Origin: Gammaproteobacteria bacterium
Lineage (GTDB): Bacteria > Pseudomonadota > Gammaproteobacteria > DSM-16500
Assembly: GCA_014132615.1 (NCBI GenBank)
Contig: BMAH01000046.1
Span: 83,485-147,484, forward strand
DNA: 64,000 nucleotides
Direction of reading: 5' to 3'
Below the pieces are notes generated by a model. It did no database searches. It had not been told where the DNA came from and worked only from the letters and a program-made list of their open reading frames with translations. Below are positions 28,397-36,502 of this stretch, one piece after another. Position 1 is the stretch's first letter. Every line of letters starts with the position of its first letter. Position numbers and translations under genes: made by a program.

Positions 28397-28840
28397 TTAA
28401 AGAGAAGAGGTTATTTTCTTTACCACCTCTATCATAGCAAGAGCTGCTTGTGCTGCTTCTTTACCTTTGTGACCGTGTTTACCGCCTATTCTATCTAAGG
28501 CTTGTTCTTCATTCTCTGTTGTTAAAATACCAAAAATCACGGGAATATCAAAATCAAGCATAACTTTTTGACAACCTGCGCTCACTTGTTGGCAAACATA
28601 ATCATAGTGACTAGTTTCACCTCTTATCACAGCACCAAGGCAAATGATGGCATCAAATCGTTTATTTTTTGCTAGCAATTGTGCTGTTAAGGGAATTTCA
28701 ACAGCACCTGGAACAAAAACTGTGGTGATATGTTCTTTATCCATGCCTGATTCTATAAGGTGCTGCTGAGCACCTTGCAATAAGGGATGAATAATTTCTT
28801 GATTGAATTCACTTACAACAATAGCAATAGCTTTATTCAT
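28397..28840 (-). CDS. ribH: 6,7-dimethyl-8-ribityllumazine synthase
   Basis: Condenses 5-amino-6-ribitylaminouracil with 3,4-dihydroxybutanone phosphate to form lumazine, the penultimate riboflavin step. It has 147 residues. Family marks: VSEFNQEI near the start, VPGAVEIPLTAQ (phosphate and ribityl binding), CLGAVIRGETSHYDYV with the catalytic His, and a C-terminal KGKEAAQAALAMI helix. It overlaps the ribBA end by 8 bases, implying coupled translation in the rib operon. Confidence 0.96.
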   Translation of the reverse strand: MNKAIAIVVSEFNQEIIHPLLQGAQQHLIESGMDKEHITTVFVPGAVEIPLTAQLLAKNKRFDAIICLGAVIRGETSHYDYVCQQVSAGCQKVMLDFDIPVIFGILTTENEEQALDRIGGKHGHKGKEAAQAALAMIEVVKKITSSL

Positions 28841-30068
28841 TCGCGCAATCCTGTTTTATTGATAACTCAATGTGATGATGTAATTTTTCTTTTTTAGTCT
28901 GTAAATAAAATTGGTTATGCTCATTAGCAAATTGCGGCAAAGTGACTTGTTGAACTTGAATGCCGTATTTGGTTAATTCATTTATTTTTCGAGGATTGTT
29001 TGTAAGTAAACGTATATTATCAATACTATGCTGGCGTAAAATATTAGCGGCGAAATTGTAATCCCTTGAATCAGCAGGAAAGCCTAATAAATTATTTGCT
29101 TCAACTGTATCTACACCTTTATCTTGTAATGCATAAGCTTTTATTTTATTAAATAAACCTATGCCTCTACCTTCTTGGTTTAAATAAATTAACATGCCAC
29201 CTTGTTCACTGATTTGTCTTAAGGAGAAATGCAATTGTTGGTGGCAATCACAGCGCTTTGAGGTAAATAAATCGCCTGTTAAGCAAGAAGAATGGATTCG
29301 TACTAATGGAGGTTGGTTAGCGTTTTTATTTTCTTTTCTTAAAATGACGTGTTCTTCGCCAGTGATTTTTTCTTTAACCACGGTCATGTCAAACGTACCA
29401 TATTGCTGCATGGGTAAAATCGTATGGATACTTTCTTGAATTTGATTTTCATGGCGTAAACGATAAGCGATGATATCATCTATGGATAAAAGAGTAAGAC
29501 CATGCTGTTTTGAAAATGTTTCTAACTCTTTTCCTCTTGCCATAGTGCCATCAGGATTCATAATTTCACATAATACCGCTGCAGGTTTAAAGCCTGCTAA
29601 ACGCATTAAGTCTAAAGATCCTTCTGTATGGCCTGGTCTTTCTAATACGCCGCCTTCTTTAGCACATAAAGGAAAGAGATGGCCTGGCATCACAAAATCT
29701 TGCTGCTTAGCATCTTCCTTCATAACGGTTGACACAGTAAGTGCTCTATCTGCTGCAGAAACACCGGTTGTAATACCCTCTTTTGCATCAATTGATACAG
29801 TAAATTGTGTGCCGCGTGCGCAAGTATTATCTTGAGCAGACATCATCAAAGGGATATTTAATTCGCGTATTCTTTCTGCTGTTAATGGCATGCATACAAT
29901 GCCAGTGCCTTGTCTTATCATGAAATTCATGATTTCAGGTGTAATCTTTTCTGCTGCAACAATTAAATCACCTTCATTTTCTCTGTCTGGGTGATCGGTT
30001 AATACCACCATTTTACCTGAACGCAAATCTTGTAAAGCGTGCTCAACGCGTTTAATGATTGACTGCAT
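28833..30068 (-). CDS. ribBA: Bifunctional DHBP synthase / GTP cyclohydrolase II
   Basis: Supplies both riboflavin precursors. The N-terminal RibB domain (about 1-200) makes dihydroxybutanone phosphate from ribulose 5-phosphate: VVLTDHPDRENEGDL is the acidic metal loop and PGHLFPL carries the catalytic His. The C-terminal RibA domain (about 205-395) opens GTP: zinc cysteines in SSCLTGDLFTSKRCDCHQQ, and the guanine/phosphate region LNQEGRGIGLFNKIKAYALQ. Both active sites look intact, unlike the degenerate RibA halves of some RibBA proteins. It has 411 residues, and its start overlaps ribE by 17 bases. Confidence 0.96.
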   Translation of the reverse strand: MQSIIKRVEHALQDLRSGKMVVLTDHPDRENEGDLIVAAEKITPEIMNFMIRQGTGIVCMPLTAERIRELNIPLMMSAQDNTCARGTQFTVSIDAKEGITTGVSAADRALTVSTVMKEDAKQQDFVMPGHLFPLCAKEGGVLERPGHTEGSLDLMRLAGFKPAAVLCEIMNPDGTMARGKELETFSKQHGLTLLSIDDIIAYRLRHENQIQESIHTILPMQQYGTFDMTVVKEKITGEEHVILRKENKNANQPPLVRIHSSCLTGDLFTSKRCDCHQQLHFSLRQISEQGGMLIYLNQEGRGIGLFNKIKAYALQDKGVDTVEANNLLGFPADSRDYNFAANILRQHSIDNIRLLTNNPRKINELTKYGIQVQQVTLPQFANEHNQFYLQTKKEKLHHHIELSIKQDCANE

Positions 30069-30660
30069 TTTTATACACTCCCATCAATTTTTCTATATAT
30101 TTACTTGTGATATCAACTTCTATATTAATTAAACAACCAATTTGATATTGCTTTATGATAGTGACAGCTTGCGTATGAGGGATAAATGTGACACTAAACC
30201 AATCATAAGCTACTTCAATTACAGTAATACTCATGCCATCTAGCGTGATAAAAGCTTTATTAACAATATATTTTGCAATATCAGGGGAAACAGCAATCTT
30301 TGCTAATAAAGCATCACCAACTTGCTCTAATGAAATTAATTTTCCTAGCCCGTCAACATGACCTTGCACGCAATGGCCGCCAATTCTATCACCTAACTTT
30401 AATGCTCTTTCTAAGTTCACCATATCGCCGATGTTTAGCTGACTTAGGTTAGTGACGTTCAAGGTTTCAGGAACAGCAGTTACAGTAAATGTTTCCTCGT
30501 CGTAATGAGTGACTGTTAAACAGACTCCGTTCACAGAGATGCTTTCGCCTAATACCATTTGAGTGAATTTATTTTCAGGTTTGATTGTAAAATCTAAGCA
30601 TTGATTTCCTTGCTTGATTTGCAAAATGTAACCCAACATTTCTACGAGTCCACTAAACAT
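30052..30660 (-). CDS. ribE: Riboflavin synthase alpha chain
   Basis: Dismutates two lumazines to riboflavin and the pyrimidine precursor; 202 residues. It has two homologous lumazine-binding beta-barrel repeats (about 1-95 and 97-190). The MFSGLVEMLGYI start (family MFTGIV), SVNGVCLTV in repeat 1, HCVQGHVDGLG at the junction and TLDGMSITVIEV in repeat 2 are diagnostic. It lies 8 bases after ribD in the same operon. In the E. coli naming scheme it is ribC/ribE; the symbol used here follows the Bacillus-type operon. Confidence 0.95.
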   Translation of the reverse strand: MFSGLVEMLGYILQIKQGNQCLDFTIKPENKFTQMVLGESISVNGVCLTVTHYDEETFTVTAVPETLNVTNLSQLNIGDMVNLERALKLGDRIGGHCVQGHVDGLGKLISLEQVGDALLAKIAVSPDIAKYIVNKAFITLDGMSITVIEVAYDWFSVTFIPHTQAVTIIKQYQIGCLINIEVDITSKYIEKLMGVYKNAVNH

Positions 30661-30668
30661 AATTAACC

Positions 30669-31724
30669 CTATAAATTAGCTGTAAAATAAAAGTCATTGC
30701 CTAATTCGTTGCATTGCATAGAAGAGATAAAATGCTTTTTATCTTGTGATCCAATGATCACGGGAGATAAATAAACATGAACTTTATTTACTAATTTTTC
30801 TCTGAAAAAATCTTCATGTACTGTCATGCCGCCTTCAATTAAAAGGCTAGAAATTTCTCGCTTACCTAATTCATCTAATAAAGCAGTGAGTGATACCCGA
30901 TTAAAAGAATTAGTGGGAAGTTTAATTATTTCTGCTTTTTGTTTTGCAGCTTGATACCAATTAGTATCGCATTGATCTGTGGTGACAATTAACGTTTTAG
31001 CTTGTTCACTATTGAATAAGTGGCTATCAAGTGGTAATAACCCTTGACTAGATAAAACAATGCGTAAAGGCTGCTGGTGTATATTTGTAATGCTTCTAAC
31101 AGTAAGTTGAGGATTGTCAGATAAAACAGTATTTTTACCTACTAAAATAGCATCTACTTGCTGGCGTAATTGATGGGTCAATTGTGCTGCTTTATCTCCA
31201 GAAATAGCACGTGAATCTTGCATATGAGTAATCGTTTTTCCATCTAATGACATAGCCCATTTTGCAATAATAAAAGGACGTTTATGCTGAATATAATGAA
31301 AGAAAATTTCATTTAATTTTTTTGCAGGTTCTTCTAAAATACCCACATTAACTTTTATGCCTACTTGTCTCAGTATTTCTACACCTTTACCTGCAACCAG
31401 CGGATTAGGATCTAAGGTAGCTACATAAATTTCTTTAATACCTGCTTGAATTAATGCATTTACACAAGGCGGTGTTCTACCGAAATGACAGCATGGTTCT
31501 AAAGTGACGTAAGCACTTGCGTCTTGCGCTTTTTCTTGTGCTTGATTTAATGCAATGACTTCAGCATGTGCTTGTCCACAGCGCTCATGGAAGCCTTGGC
31601 CTACAATTTGGTTATTTTTAACAATTAAACAACCTACCATAGGATTAGGCGAAACAGTTAGTCTGCCTAACTCTGCCAGGCTTAAGGCTTGTTGCATATA
31701 TGTTTGGTGAATGGTTTCAGTCAT
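30669..31724 (-). CDS. ribD: Bifunctional pyrimidine deaminase/reductase
   Basis: Carries out the deamination and NADPH reduction after GTP ring opening. The N-terminal cytidine-deaminase-like domain (about 1-145) has the zinc site HAEVIAL with the catalytic Glu and PCCHFGRTPPC. The reductase domain (about 147-351) has KWAMSLDGKT, SRAISG and LLIEGGMTVHEDFF. It has 351 residues. It is the first gene of the rib operon, downstream of the FMN riboswitch. Its ribosome site is weak, and its ATG overlaps the stop of a 5-codon leader reading frame. The order ribD-ribE-ribBA-ribH equals that of Bacillus subtilis, whereas E. coli has these genes dispersed. Confidence 0.96.
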   Translation of the reverse strand: MTETIHQTYMQQALSLAELGRLTVSPNPMVGCLIVKNNQIVGQGFHERCGQAHAEVIALNQAQEKAQDASAYVTLEPCCHFGRTPPCVNALIQAGIKEIYVATLDPNPLVAGKGVEILRQVGIKVNVGILEEPAKKLNEIFFHYIQHKRPFIIAKWAMSLDGKTITHMQDSRAISGDKAAQLTHQLRQQVDAILVGKNTVLSDNPQLTVRSITNIHQQPLRIVLSSQGLLPLDSHLFNSEQAKTLIVTTDQCDTNWYQAAKQKAEIIKLPTNSFNRVSLTALLDELGKREISSLLIEGGMTVHEDFFREKLVNKVHVYLSPVIIGSQDKKHFISSMQCNELGNDFYFTANL

Positions 31725-31738
31725 TCCAGCCAGCTCAT
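31721..31738 (-). other. Possible 5-codon leader frame overlapping the ribD start
   Basis: ATG-AGC-TGG-CTG-GAA-TGA (M-S-W-L-E) ends with its TGA overlapping the ribD ATG as ATGA. No clear ribosome site precedes it; the upstream stretch is pyrimidine-rich. It could couple ribD translation to the leader, or it may be chance. Confidence 0.25.
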
Positions 31739-31810
31739 GAAAGAGGGCAGGAAATCATAGGACGGCAAAAAATTGCCAAATACGAAATAATTCGTATTAG
31801 ACCCAACGAT

Positions 31811-31965
31811 TTATCTTCTTTCATCCGGACTATACCGTCGGCTTTGGAGTTTAACCAAATCTGCTGACCTTTTAACTAAATAAAAGCGCTCGCGGGCTTT
31901 TTTACTGAATGATACTTAAGTAAAATTACCGCCGGTAGGGAATCTCACCCTGCCCTCAAAGATAA
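31811..31965 (-). promoter_or_regulatory. FMN riboswitch (RFN element) controlling ribD-ribE-ribBA-ribH
   Basis: On the minus strand the conserved RFN blocks appear in order: GAGGGCAGGGTGAGATTCCC, then CTACCGGCGGT, then AGCCCGCGAGCG, then GGTCAGCAGATTTGG, then CTCCAAAGCCGACGGT, and ATAGTCCGGATGAAAGA. The closing stem P1 is TTATCTT (31959-31965) with AAGATAA (31811-31817). FMN binding should repress the rib operon. Downstream, before ribD, come an 8-bp hairpin (31779-31798), a 5-bp hairpin with an internal U-run (31764-31777), and a 9-base segment complementary to the aptamer's 5' side (31743-31751). Control could be through antitermination or through translation. Confidence 0.96.
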
Positions 31966-31974
31966 TGGGGTTAA

Positions 31975-32003
31975 ACGTTAATCTTAAAGATATGAAATGT
32001 CAA
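31975..32003 (-). promoter_or_regulatory. Candidate promoter of the rib operon
   Basis: A perfect -35 TTGACA (31998-32003), a 17-base spacer and a poor -10 TAACGT (31975-31980). This would start transcription near 31967, right at the 5' edge of the FMN aptamer. The position is what makes it credible; the -10 box is weak. Confidence 0.5.
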
Positions 32004-32020
32004 TTAGTAGGGAGATTCCT

Positions 32021-32290
32021 GTGAAAAATATATTTACCAAACATCCACATAGTATAGGTGAAACCTATTTGCAGCATTTTAAATTTGCATCGTGTTTTGG
32101 CTTAACTATGTTAATGGGCGGATCTGCTTGTATATTACATGCGATTTTTCCCTTTATTTTTCAAAAGACAGGCAGTAATTTATTATTAAAAATGACCCAC
32201 CATTTTATAAGTCGTATGCCAACACTTGAGGGGCAGGCTATTGAGCTTAGTGTCGTAATTGATGAGAAGCGTAAAAATTTGAAAGCTTAA
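32021..32290 (+). CDS. DUF6356 family small membrane protein
   Basis: An 89-residue protein. The N-terminal HPHSIGETYLQHFKFA, followed by a hydrophobic segment (about 25-50) with MLMGGSACILHAIFPFIFQKTGSNLL, is the pattern of the DUF6356 family, whose function is unknown. It is probably membrane-associated with one or two helices. The GTG at 32021 is favoured: AGGGAG lies 6 bases upstream and the family usually starts at this (M/V)KN-F position. An in-frame ATG at 31997 lacks a ribosome site and would fall within the rib promoter. It is transcribed divergently from the rib operon. Confidence 0.75.
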   Translation: MKNIFTKHPHSIGETYLQHFKFASCFGLTMLMGGSACILHAIFPFIFQKTGSNLLLKMTHHFISRMPTLEGQAIELSVVIDEKRKNLKA

Positions 32291-32366
32291 ATGGCTTATT
32301 TTTCAAGGATTTTCCCTTGATCTGCATAATGAGGTATTATAGATATATAGATACGCGGAGGCATCA

Positions 32367-33041
32367 ATGGCCACCTTTACCTCATCAAAAGATAAAAAAG
32401 TCCAAAAACAAACTTCACGGTATATAGATGAAGCAGGGAAAGAATCTTTCCCAAGCAGTGATCCCCCAGCTTGGACTTTAGGTTCTGAATTTGAAGTAAA
32501 TGCCTTTAGACAAGCCAATAAGATGGATATTACCCCTATTTTAATGCGCGAACATGTGGCTATGCGGCAAGTAGCACGTGCATTAAATTCGCAAATAAAA
32601 TTACTAGAAAATGGTGAGCAAGCAGACAAAGCTCAATTAGAAAAAATTGCTCAATTTTTTCATGAATACGTCGATGAATGTCATTATAAAAAAGAACAAG
32701 CGTTGCTCGATATGATGAAACGCAATGCGCAAAAGCCTACCGATTATATGCTGCGTGATTTAAATAAAGAAAAAAAATTGGGTAGTGATTTAACACAAGA
32801 GTTAATGGGTTTAATGAATAAGGGTGATTTACATTCACAACGATTGTTAGCTTTGCTAAAACGCATTGTGAATTTACACATCAATCATACTGGTAAAGAA
32901 GAAGAATACGTTTTTCCTTACATCAAGCAAATGGATGATGTGAATAGAGATAGTTTATTAAATGATTTTAAAAAATTTGATCAGCAATTCAGTATGCAGA
33001 AGGGTGCTCAATGGCTCGCCTTTTCTGAGCAGCTTAAATAG
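32367..33041 (+). CDS. Hemerythrin HHE domain protein
   Basis: A 224-residue cytosolic protein. After a polar leader (1-50; ESFPSSDPPAW is often seen ahead of such domains) comes a four-helix HHE domain (about 55-205). Candidate di-iron ligands are in LMREHVAMRQ, FFHEYVDECHYKKEQ, and NLHINHTGKEEEYVFPYI. Family members bind oxygen or nitric oxide, or act in iron-sulfur repair and redox defence; the exact role is unknown. It has an ACGCGGAGGC ribosome site. The acyl-CoA dehydrogenase-like gene follows within 30 bases. Confidence 0.85.
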   Translation: MATFTSSKDKKVQKQTSRYIDEAGKESFPSSDPPAWTLGSEFEVNAFRQANKMDITPILMREHVAMRQVARALNSQIKLLENGEQADKAQLEKIAQFFHEYVDECHYKKEQALLDMMKRNAQKPTDYMLRDLNKEKKLGSDLTQELMGLMNKGDLHSQRLLALLKRIVNLHINHTGKEEEYVFPYIKQMDDVNRDSLLNDFKKFDQQFSMQKGAQWLAFSEQLK

Positions 33042-33070
33042 GGTAATTTATTTAAGGATTAAACATATTC

Positions 33071-34777
33071 ATGGATGAAACACAACCAGCTAATCTATTA
33101 GGCCGTCATGATTTTGCTGACTGGGAAAAGGCAATACAAAAGAATTGTTACTCTCAGGATGCCGATTTTATTCATACTGTACAATTTACTTTTCCTTCTG
33201 ACTTTAGGCGCATTAATCCAGAATTGGAAACATTTGGCGCAAGAGTTACAACTGAATTAGAAAGATTAGTAACTGAAAATAATTTAGCAATCAATTTACC
33301 TCGTTTAAATTACTACGATGCAATAGGAAGAATGAATAATCACGTTATTCATCATCCTGACTACATCGCAGCTGGTAATATTATCTATGGAACCAAATTA
33401 TTAGCCCGCATGGCAGAATGGGGTGGTTTAACTGAATGCTTAGCTTTCTTGTTTTTGTCAGCAGAAACAGGCGAGGCAGGGCATAATTGTCCTATTGCAT
33501 GTTCTGCTGGCATTATTCGCGTACTTAAAAAAGTTGATGTAAAAAACAAAGGGTATTATTTAGAGAAGTTAATTGCTCCTTCATTTTCAACTAATTTTAC
33601 TGGTGCACAATTTTTAACGGAAGTGCAAGGCGGTTCAGATGTGGGTTTAAATGCTACTTATGCAGTAAAAGATACAGAGGATACTTATCAAATATTCGGT
33701 GAAAAATGGTTCTGCTCTAATGCAAACGCAGATTTACTGTTTGTAACAGCGCGTTATGATAAAGACATTCCTGGCACTAAAGGCTTAGGATTATTTTTAA
33801 TTCCTGCTGAATGGGATAAACAAAAAAATCATTACGCCATAAGACGTTTAAAAGAAAAAATTGGTACACGTTCTATGGCAACAGGTGAAATTGATTTTCA
33901 CGGTGCAAAAGCTTGGTTATTGGGTGAGGCAAATGAAGGTATTCACCTAGTAATGGATAATGTATTGCACTTATCACGCTTATTTAACACCATTTGTGTA
34001 TTAGGTATGGCAAGGCGTGCTTATACTATTGCCAATGAATACGCTAAACATCGTATTGCATTTGGCCATCCTATCGCTAATTATCCACTGGTTAAAGAAA
34101 ATTTGGCCAAAGTTAAAGTCGAGAATGCAGCTATGGTTGCTGCTGTTTTTGCTACAGCGAAATTACAAGACAGATTAGATACGCAAAAAGAAAATGGAGA
34201 TACTAAATTACTTCTTAGACTATTAGTTAACATGCAGAAATACCTTTCTGCAAAATGGTCGGTAGAACATATTCATCACTGCCTCGATGTGTTAGCTGGT
34301 AATGGCACAATTGAGACATTTTCTTCTATCCCACGTTTATTGCGCGATGCAATCGTTTGTGAAAATTGGGAAGGAACTCATAATGTTTTGCGGGCACAAA
34401 TCAACAAAGATATTCTTAAATATGATATTGATAAAATTTATTTACGCTACATGAAAACAGAAATTGATAAATTATCTGATAAAAAATGGATAGATTTTTT
34501 TAATAATCAATTGGAAAAATTGCAGCAATATGTTGATCAATGGCGACAAAAGCCTGCTGAAATCCAAAGCTTAGAAATAAGAATTGTAGTAGACAAAATG
34601 GCTACCTTATTTTGTGCATTAATGCTTTTAAAAGAAGCATTACACCAAAAAGAATTAAATAATTCTGATAAAAAAATGCTGTCTTTTACTTATTTTATAC
34701 GTTTGCATTTAGAAGAAAATCCAGTATTATTTGATAATAATTATATTAAGTTACTAACGCAAATTATTGCTGACTAA
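33071..34777 (+). CDS. AidB-like acyl-CoA dehydrogenase family flavoprotein
   Basis: A 568-residue FAD protein of the acyl-CoA dehydrogenase fold with extended N and C termini, as in AidB. Seen: an N-terminal domain with RLNYYDAIGRMNNHVIHHP, the flavin/substrate strand FLTEVQGGSDVGLNATYA, WFCSNANADLLFVTARY, the KEKIGTRSMATGEIDFHGA beta domain, and the C-terminal helix bundle with ENWEGTHNVLRAQINKD, where AidB has WEGSGNV. E. coli AidB is induced by alkylation stress and binds DNA; whether that applies here is not known. The spacing of 5 bases to the following YgjP-like gene suggests an operon. Confidence 0.85.
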   Translation: MDETQPANLLGRHDFADWEKAIQKNCYSQDADFIHTVQFTFPSDFRRINPELETFGARVTTELERLVTENNLAINLPRLNYYDAIGRMNNHVIHHPDYIAAGNIIYGTKLLARMAEWGGLTECLAFLFLSAETGEAGHNCPIACSAGIIRVLKKVDVKNKGYYLEKLIAPSFSTNFTGAQFLTEVQGGSDVGLNATYAVKDTEDTYQIFGEKWFCSNANADLLFVTARYDKDIPGTKGLGLFLIPAEWDKQKNHYAIRRLKEKIGTRSMATGEIDFHGAKAWLLGEANEGIHLVMDNVLHLSRLFNTICVLGMARRAYTIANEYAKHRIAFGHPIANYPLVKENLAKVKVENAAMVAAVFATAKLQDRLDTQKENGDTKLLLRLLVNMQKYLSAKWSVEHIHHCLDVLAGNGTIETFSSIPRLLRDAIVCENWEGTHNVLRAQINKDILKYDIDKIYLRYMKTEIDKLSDKKWIDFFNNQLEKLQQYVDQWRQKPAEIQSLEIRIVVDKMATLFCALMLLKEALHQKELNNSDKKMLSFTYFIRLHLEENPVLFDNNYIKLLTQIIAD

Positions 34778-34782
34778 TTTTC

Positions 34783-35493
34783 ATGAAATCAATAGAGACA
34801 CCGATTGCATGGCCACCTGCTTATAGCATTAAAAGACACCCACGTGCTAAACGCATTAAACTACGCACTTCAAGTAAAAGTGGTTTAGTCATTACACTGC
34901 CATTACGTTTTAGCGAAAAAAAAATTCCTCTAGTTTTAGAAGATAATAAGGAATGGATTATTAAACAATTATCCTCTATCACTCCTAAGCTCGAGGTTAG
35001 TTTACCGGATGTAATTACACTGCCTATTACTAGCCGAACATGGCCTATAGAGTATTTGGCTTGCAAGGCCAGAATGCAAATAATAGAGCGGCCATCAGGG
35101 GAAATTGTGGTTGCAGGTGATGTCGCAAAAATAGAACATTGCCAGGCATTATTATTAAAATGGACTAAATTAAAAGCTACTCAATTTCTACTACCGCGCT
35201 TAACTATGTTAAGCCAATATATGCAGTTAGAATTTAAAAAAGTCACGTTAAGAGACCAAAGGACGGTATGGGGAAGTTGTACAGCCAGTAAAGCAATCAG
35301 TTTGAATTATAAATTGATTTTCTTACCTCCGCATTTAATTGATTATGTTTTAATTCATGAATTATGTCATTTAAGGCATTTAAATCACTCGGCTTCATTT
35401 TGGTCATTAGTACAGAAGTATGATGAGAATTGGAAGAAGCATAGGCGTGAATTGCGATTAGCAAGTCAATTTATCCCGAATTGGGCTATCTAA
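34783..35493 (+). CDS. YgjP-like (DUF45/M48-type) metallopeptidase
   Basis: A 236-residue cytosolic protein of the YgjP/SprT-like zinc hydrolase family. The signature block is WGSCTASKAISLNYKLIFLP, then VLIHELCHLRHLNHSASFW, giving the HExxH motif (HELCH) and the downstream His as the third zinc ligand. The N-terminal half is a small beta domain with a basic start (RHPRAKRIKLRTSS). No signal peptide is seen. Members are predicted metal-dependent proteases, often next to restriction or housekeeping genes; the target is unknown. Confidence 0.9.
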   Translation: MKSIETPIAWPPAYSIKRHPRAKRIKLRTSSKSGLVITLPLRFSEKKIPLVLEDNKEWIIKQLSSITPKLEVSLPDVITLPITSRTWPIEYLACKARMQIIERPSGEIVVAGDVAKIEHCQALLLKWTKLKATQFLLPRLTMLSQYMQLEFKKVTLRDQRTVWGSCTASKAISLNYKLIFLPPHLIDYVLIHELCHLRHLNHSASFWSLVQKYDENWKKHRRELRLASQFIPNWAI

Positions 35494-35640
35494 GATAAAA
35501 TCTATCACTAATTAAAATACAGTAGGTGCCTCTAATCCAATATACAACGCCTGCTAAGTTACCAGCTAAAGGATTTTTCTCTATATAATTTATGCATCAG
35601 TTCTTATAAGAAAATAATTTTATTATTATGTTAGAAGGTG

Positions 35641-35695
35641 CCAATTGTAACTGTATTCATCGCTTATTCATATCTAATCGAACAGCTACAATTGG
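35641..35695. repeat. Inverted repeat between convergent genes
   Basis: Arms of 13 bases with one mismatch (CCAATTGTAACTG at 35641-35653; CAGCTACAATTGG at 35683-35695) and a 29-base loop. It lies in a 221-base gap between the YgjP-like gene and the convergent orphan. It has no U-run, so it is not a classical terminator. It could be a binding site or remnant; nothing else is seen in the gap. Confidence 0.4.
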
Positions 35696-35714
35696 TAGAC
35701 TTATTATCTAAAGA

Positions 35715-36395
35715 CTAGTAGCTTGGACGTTTACTAACAGTTGAATCATTCATCGTTTTTAGAAAACTGATAAAGGCTTCACTTCTAGCAACTTGAATGG
35801 TATCAAGTGGAGTAGTGAATTCTCCTTTGCGCATTTTTTTATTTATGTTTTCAATTTTATTTATATGAGAAGTTATTAATTCCTCTTTCATTCTTTCGTT
35901 TAAGCTTGCCCCTTTCTCAAGAAAATATTGCGTTAATTCCATATTGCCTATCCCTGTTATATGTTGAAATAAAGATAAGCTTTGTTTGCGTGAACTAATA
36001 TCAATGTGTACGACTAATACCTCATAATTGATTTGATAATTGGGGTCGTCAAGACCAGATTGATGAGTGCTTAAAATTTTTAACAGAGTAAGAAATTCGT
36101 CTCTATTATATTCATAACAAGCCATCCTTACAAAATCATTCACTATTTCTTTCATAGGAACCATATGTATGTGGAGAGCAAGTTCTTTCTTTATTTTAGA
36201 TAAGAGTAGTTCTATACCTTGATAATCTCTGCTTCTAATAAGATTTAATTGAACAAAGTCAAACTCATAGGGTAGTCCTATTTTGGTATTAGAATGAAAT
36301 GATTCTTCATCACTTAGCACACGAAGAATAGACTCCCGCATATTTTTAATAAGTTTTGAATGTGGTATTTCTTTAAAAATAGAATTCCTTTGCAT
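35715..36395 (-). CDS. Orphan helical protein with one ankyrin-like unit (effector candidate)
   Basis: A 226-residue, mainly helical protein that I do not recognise. Residues 147-172 (TGIGNMELTQYFLEKGASLN) look like a single ankyrin-type repeat (G-N-x-x-L-x-x-x-L-L-x-x-G-A). Residues 50-110 contain two similar helix pairs that may be degenerate repeats. There is no signal peptide. The ATG at 36395 is preferred to an upstream in-frame start because GGAAG lies 7 bases before it; the 21 extra codons upstream are AT-rich and non-protein-like. The gene is isolated, with its own spacing on both sides, a common setting for Legionellales effector genes. Confidence 0.6.
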   Translation of the reverse strand: MQRNSIFKEIPHSKLIKNMRESILRVLSDEESFHSNTKIGLPYEFDFVQLNLIRSRDYQGIELLLSKIKKELALHIHMVPMKEIVNDFVRMACYEYNRDEFLTLLKILSTHQSGLDDPNYQINYEVLVVHIDISSRKQSLSLFQHITGIGNMELTQYFLEKGASLNERMKEELITSHINKIENINKKMRKGEFTTPLDTIQVARSEAFISFLKTMNDSTVSKRPSY

Positions 36396-36462
36396 GTTAT
36401 AACTTCCATTAATTTTGAGGAATTCTAAATTAATAATAATTATATTAAAAGTAAACAAAACA

Positions 36463-36494
36463 AAAACCAGCGCAAAGTTAATTTACGCTGGTTT
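36463..36494 (-). terminator. Rho-independent terminator after the glycine-zipper lipoprotein gene
   Basis: On the minus strand a perfect 9-bp stem (AAACCAGCG / CGCTGGTTT, 36464-36472 with 36486-36494) and a 13-base loop run straight into a T-rich tract (GGTTTTTGTTTTG). It starts 9 bases past the stop codon of the lipoprotein gene. Confidence 0.85.
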
Positions 36495-36502
36495 AAAGAG
36501 GA

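Noticed and set aside
29470..29835. 121-codon plus-strand frame inside ribBA
   Set aside because: Antisense to the DHBP synthase domain; no ribosome site and no recognisable fold.
32303..32320. TCAAGG / CCTTGA hairpin between the DUF6356 and hemerythrin genes
   Set aside because: Only 6 bp with no T-run on either side; likely chance.
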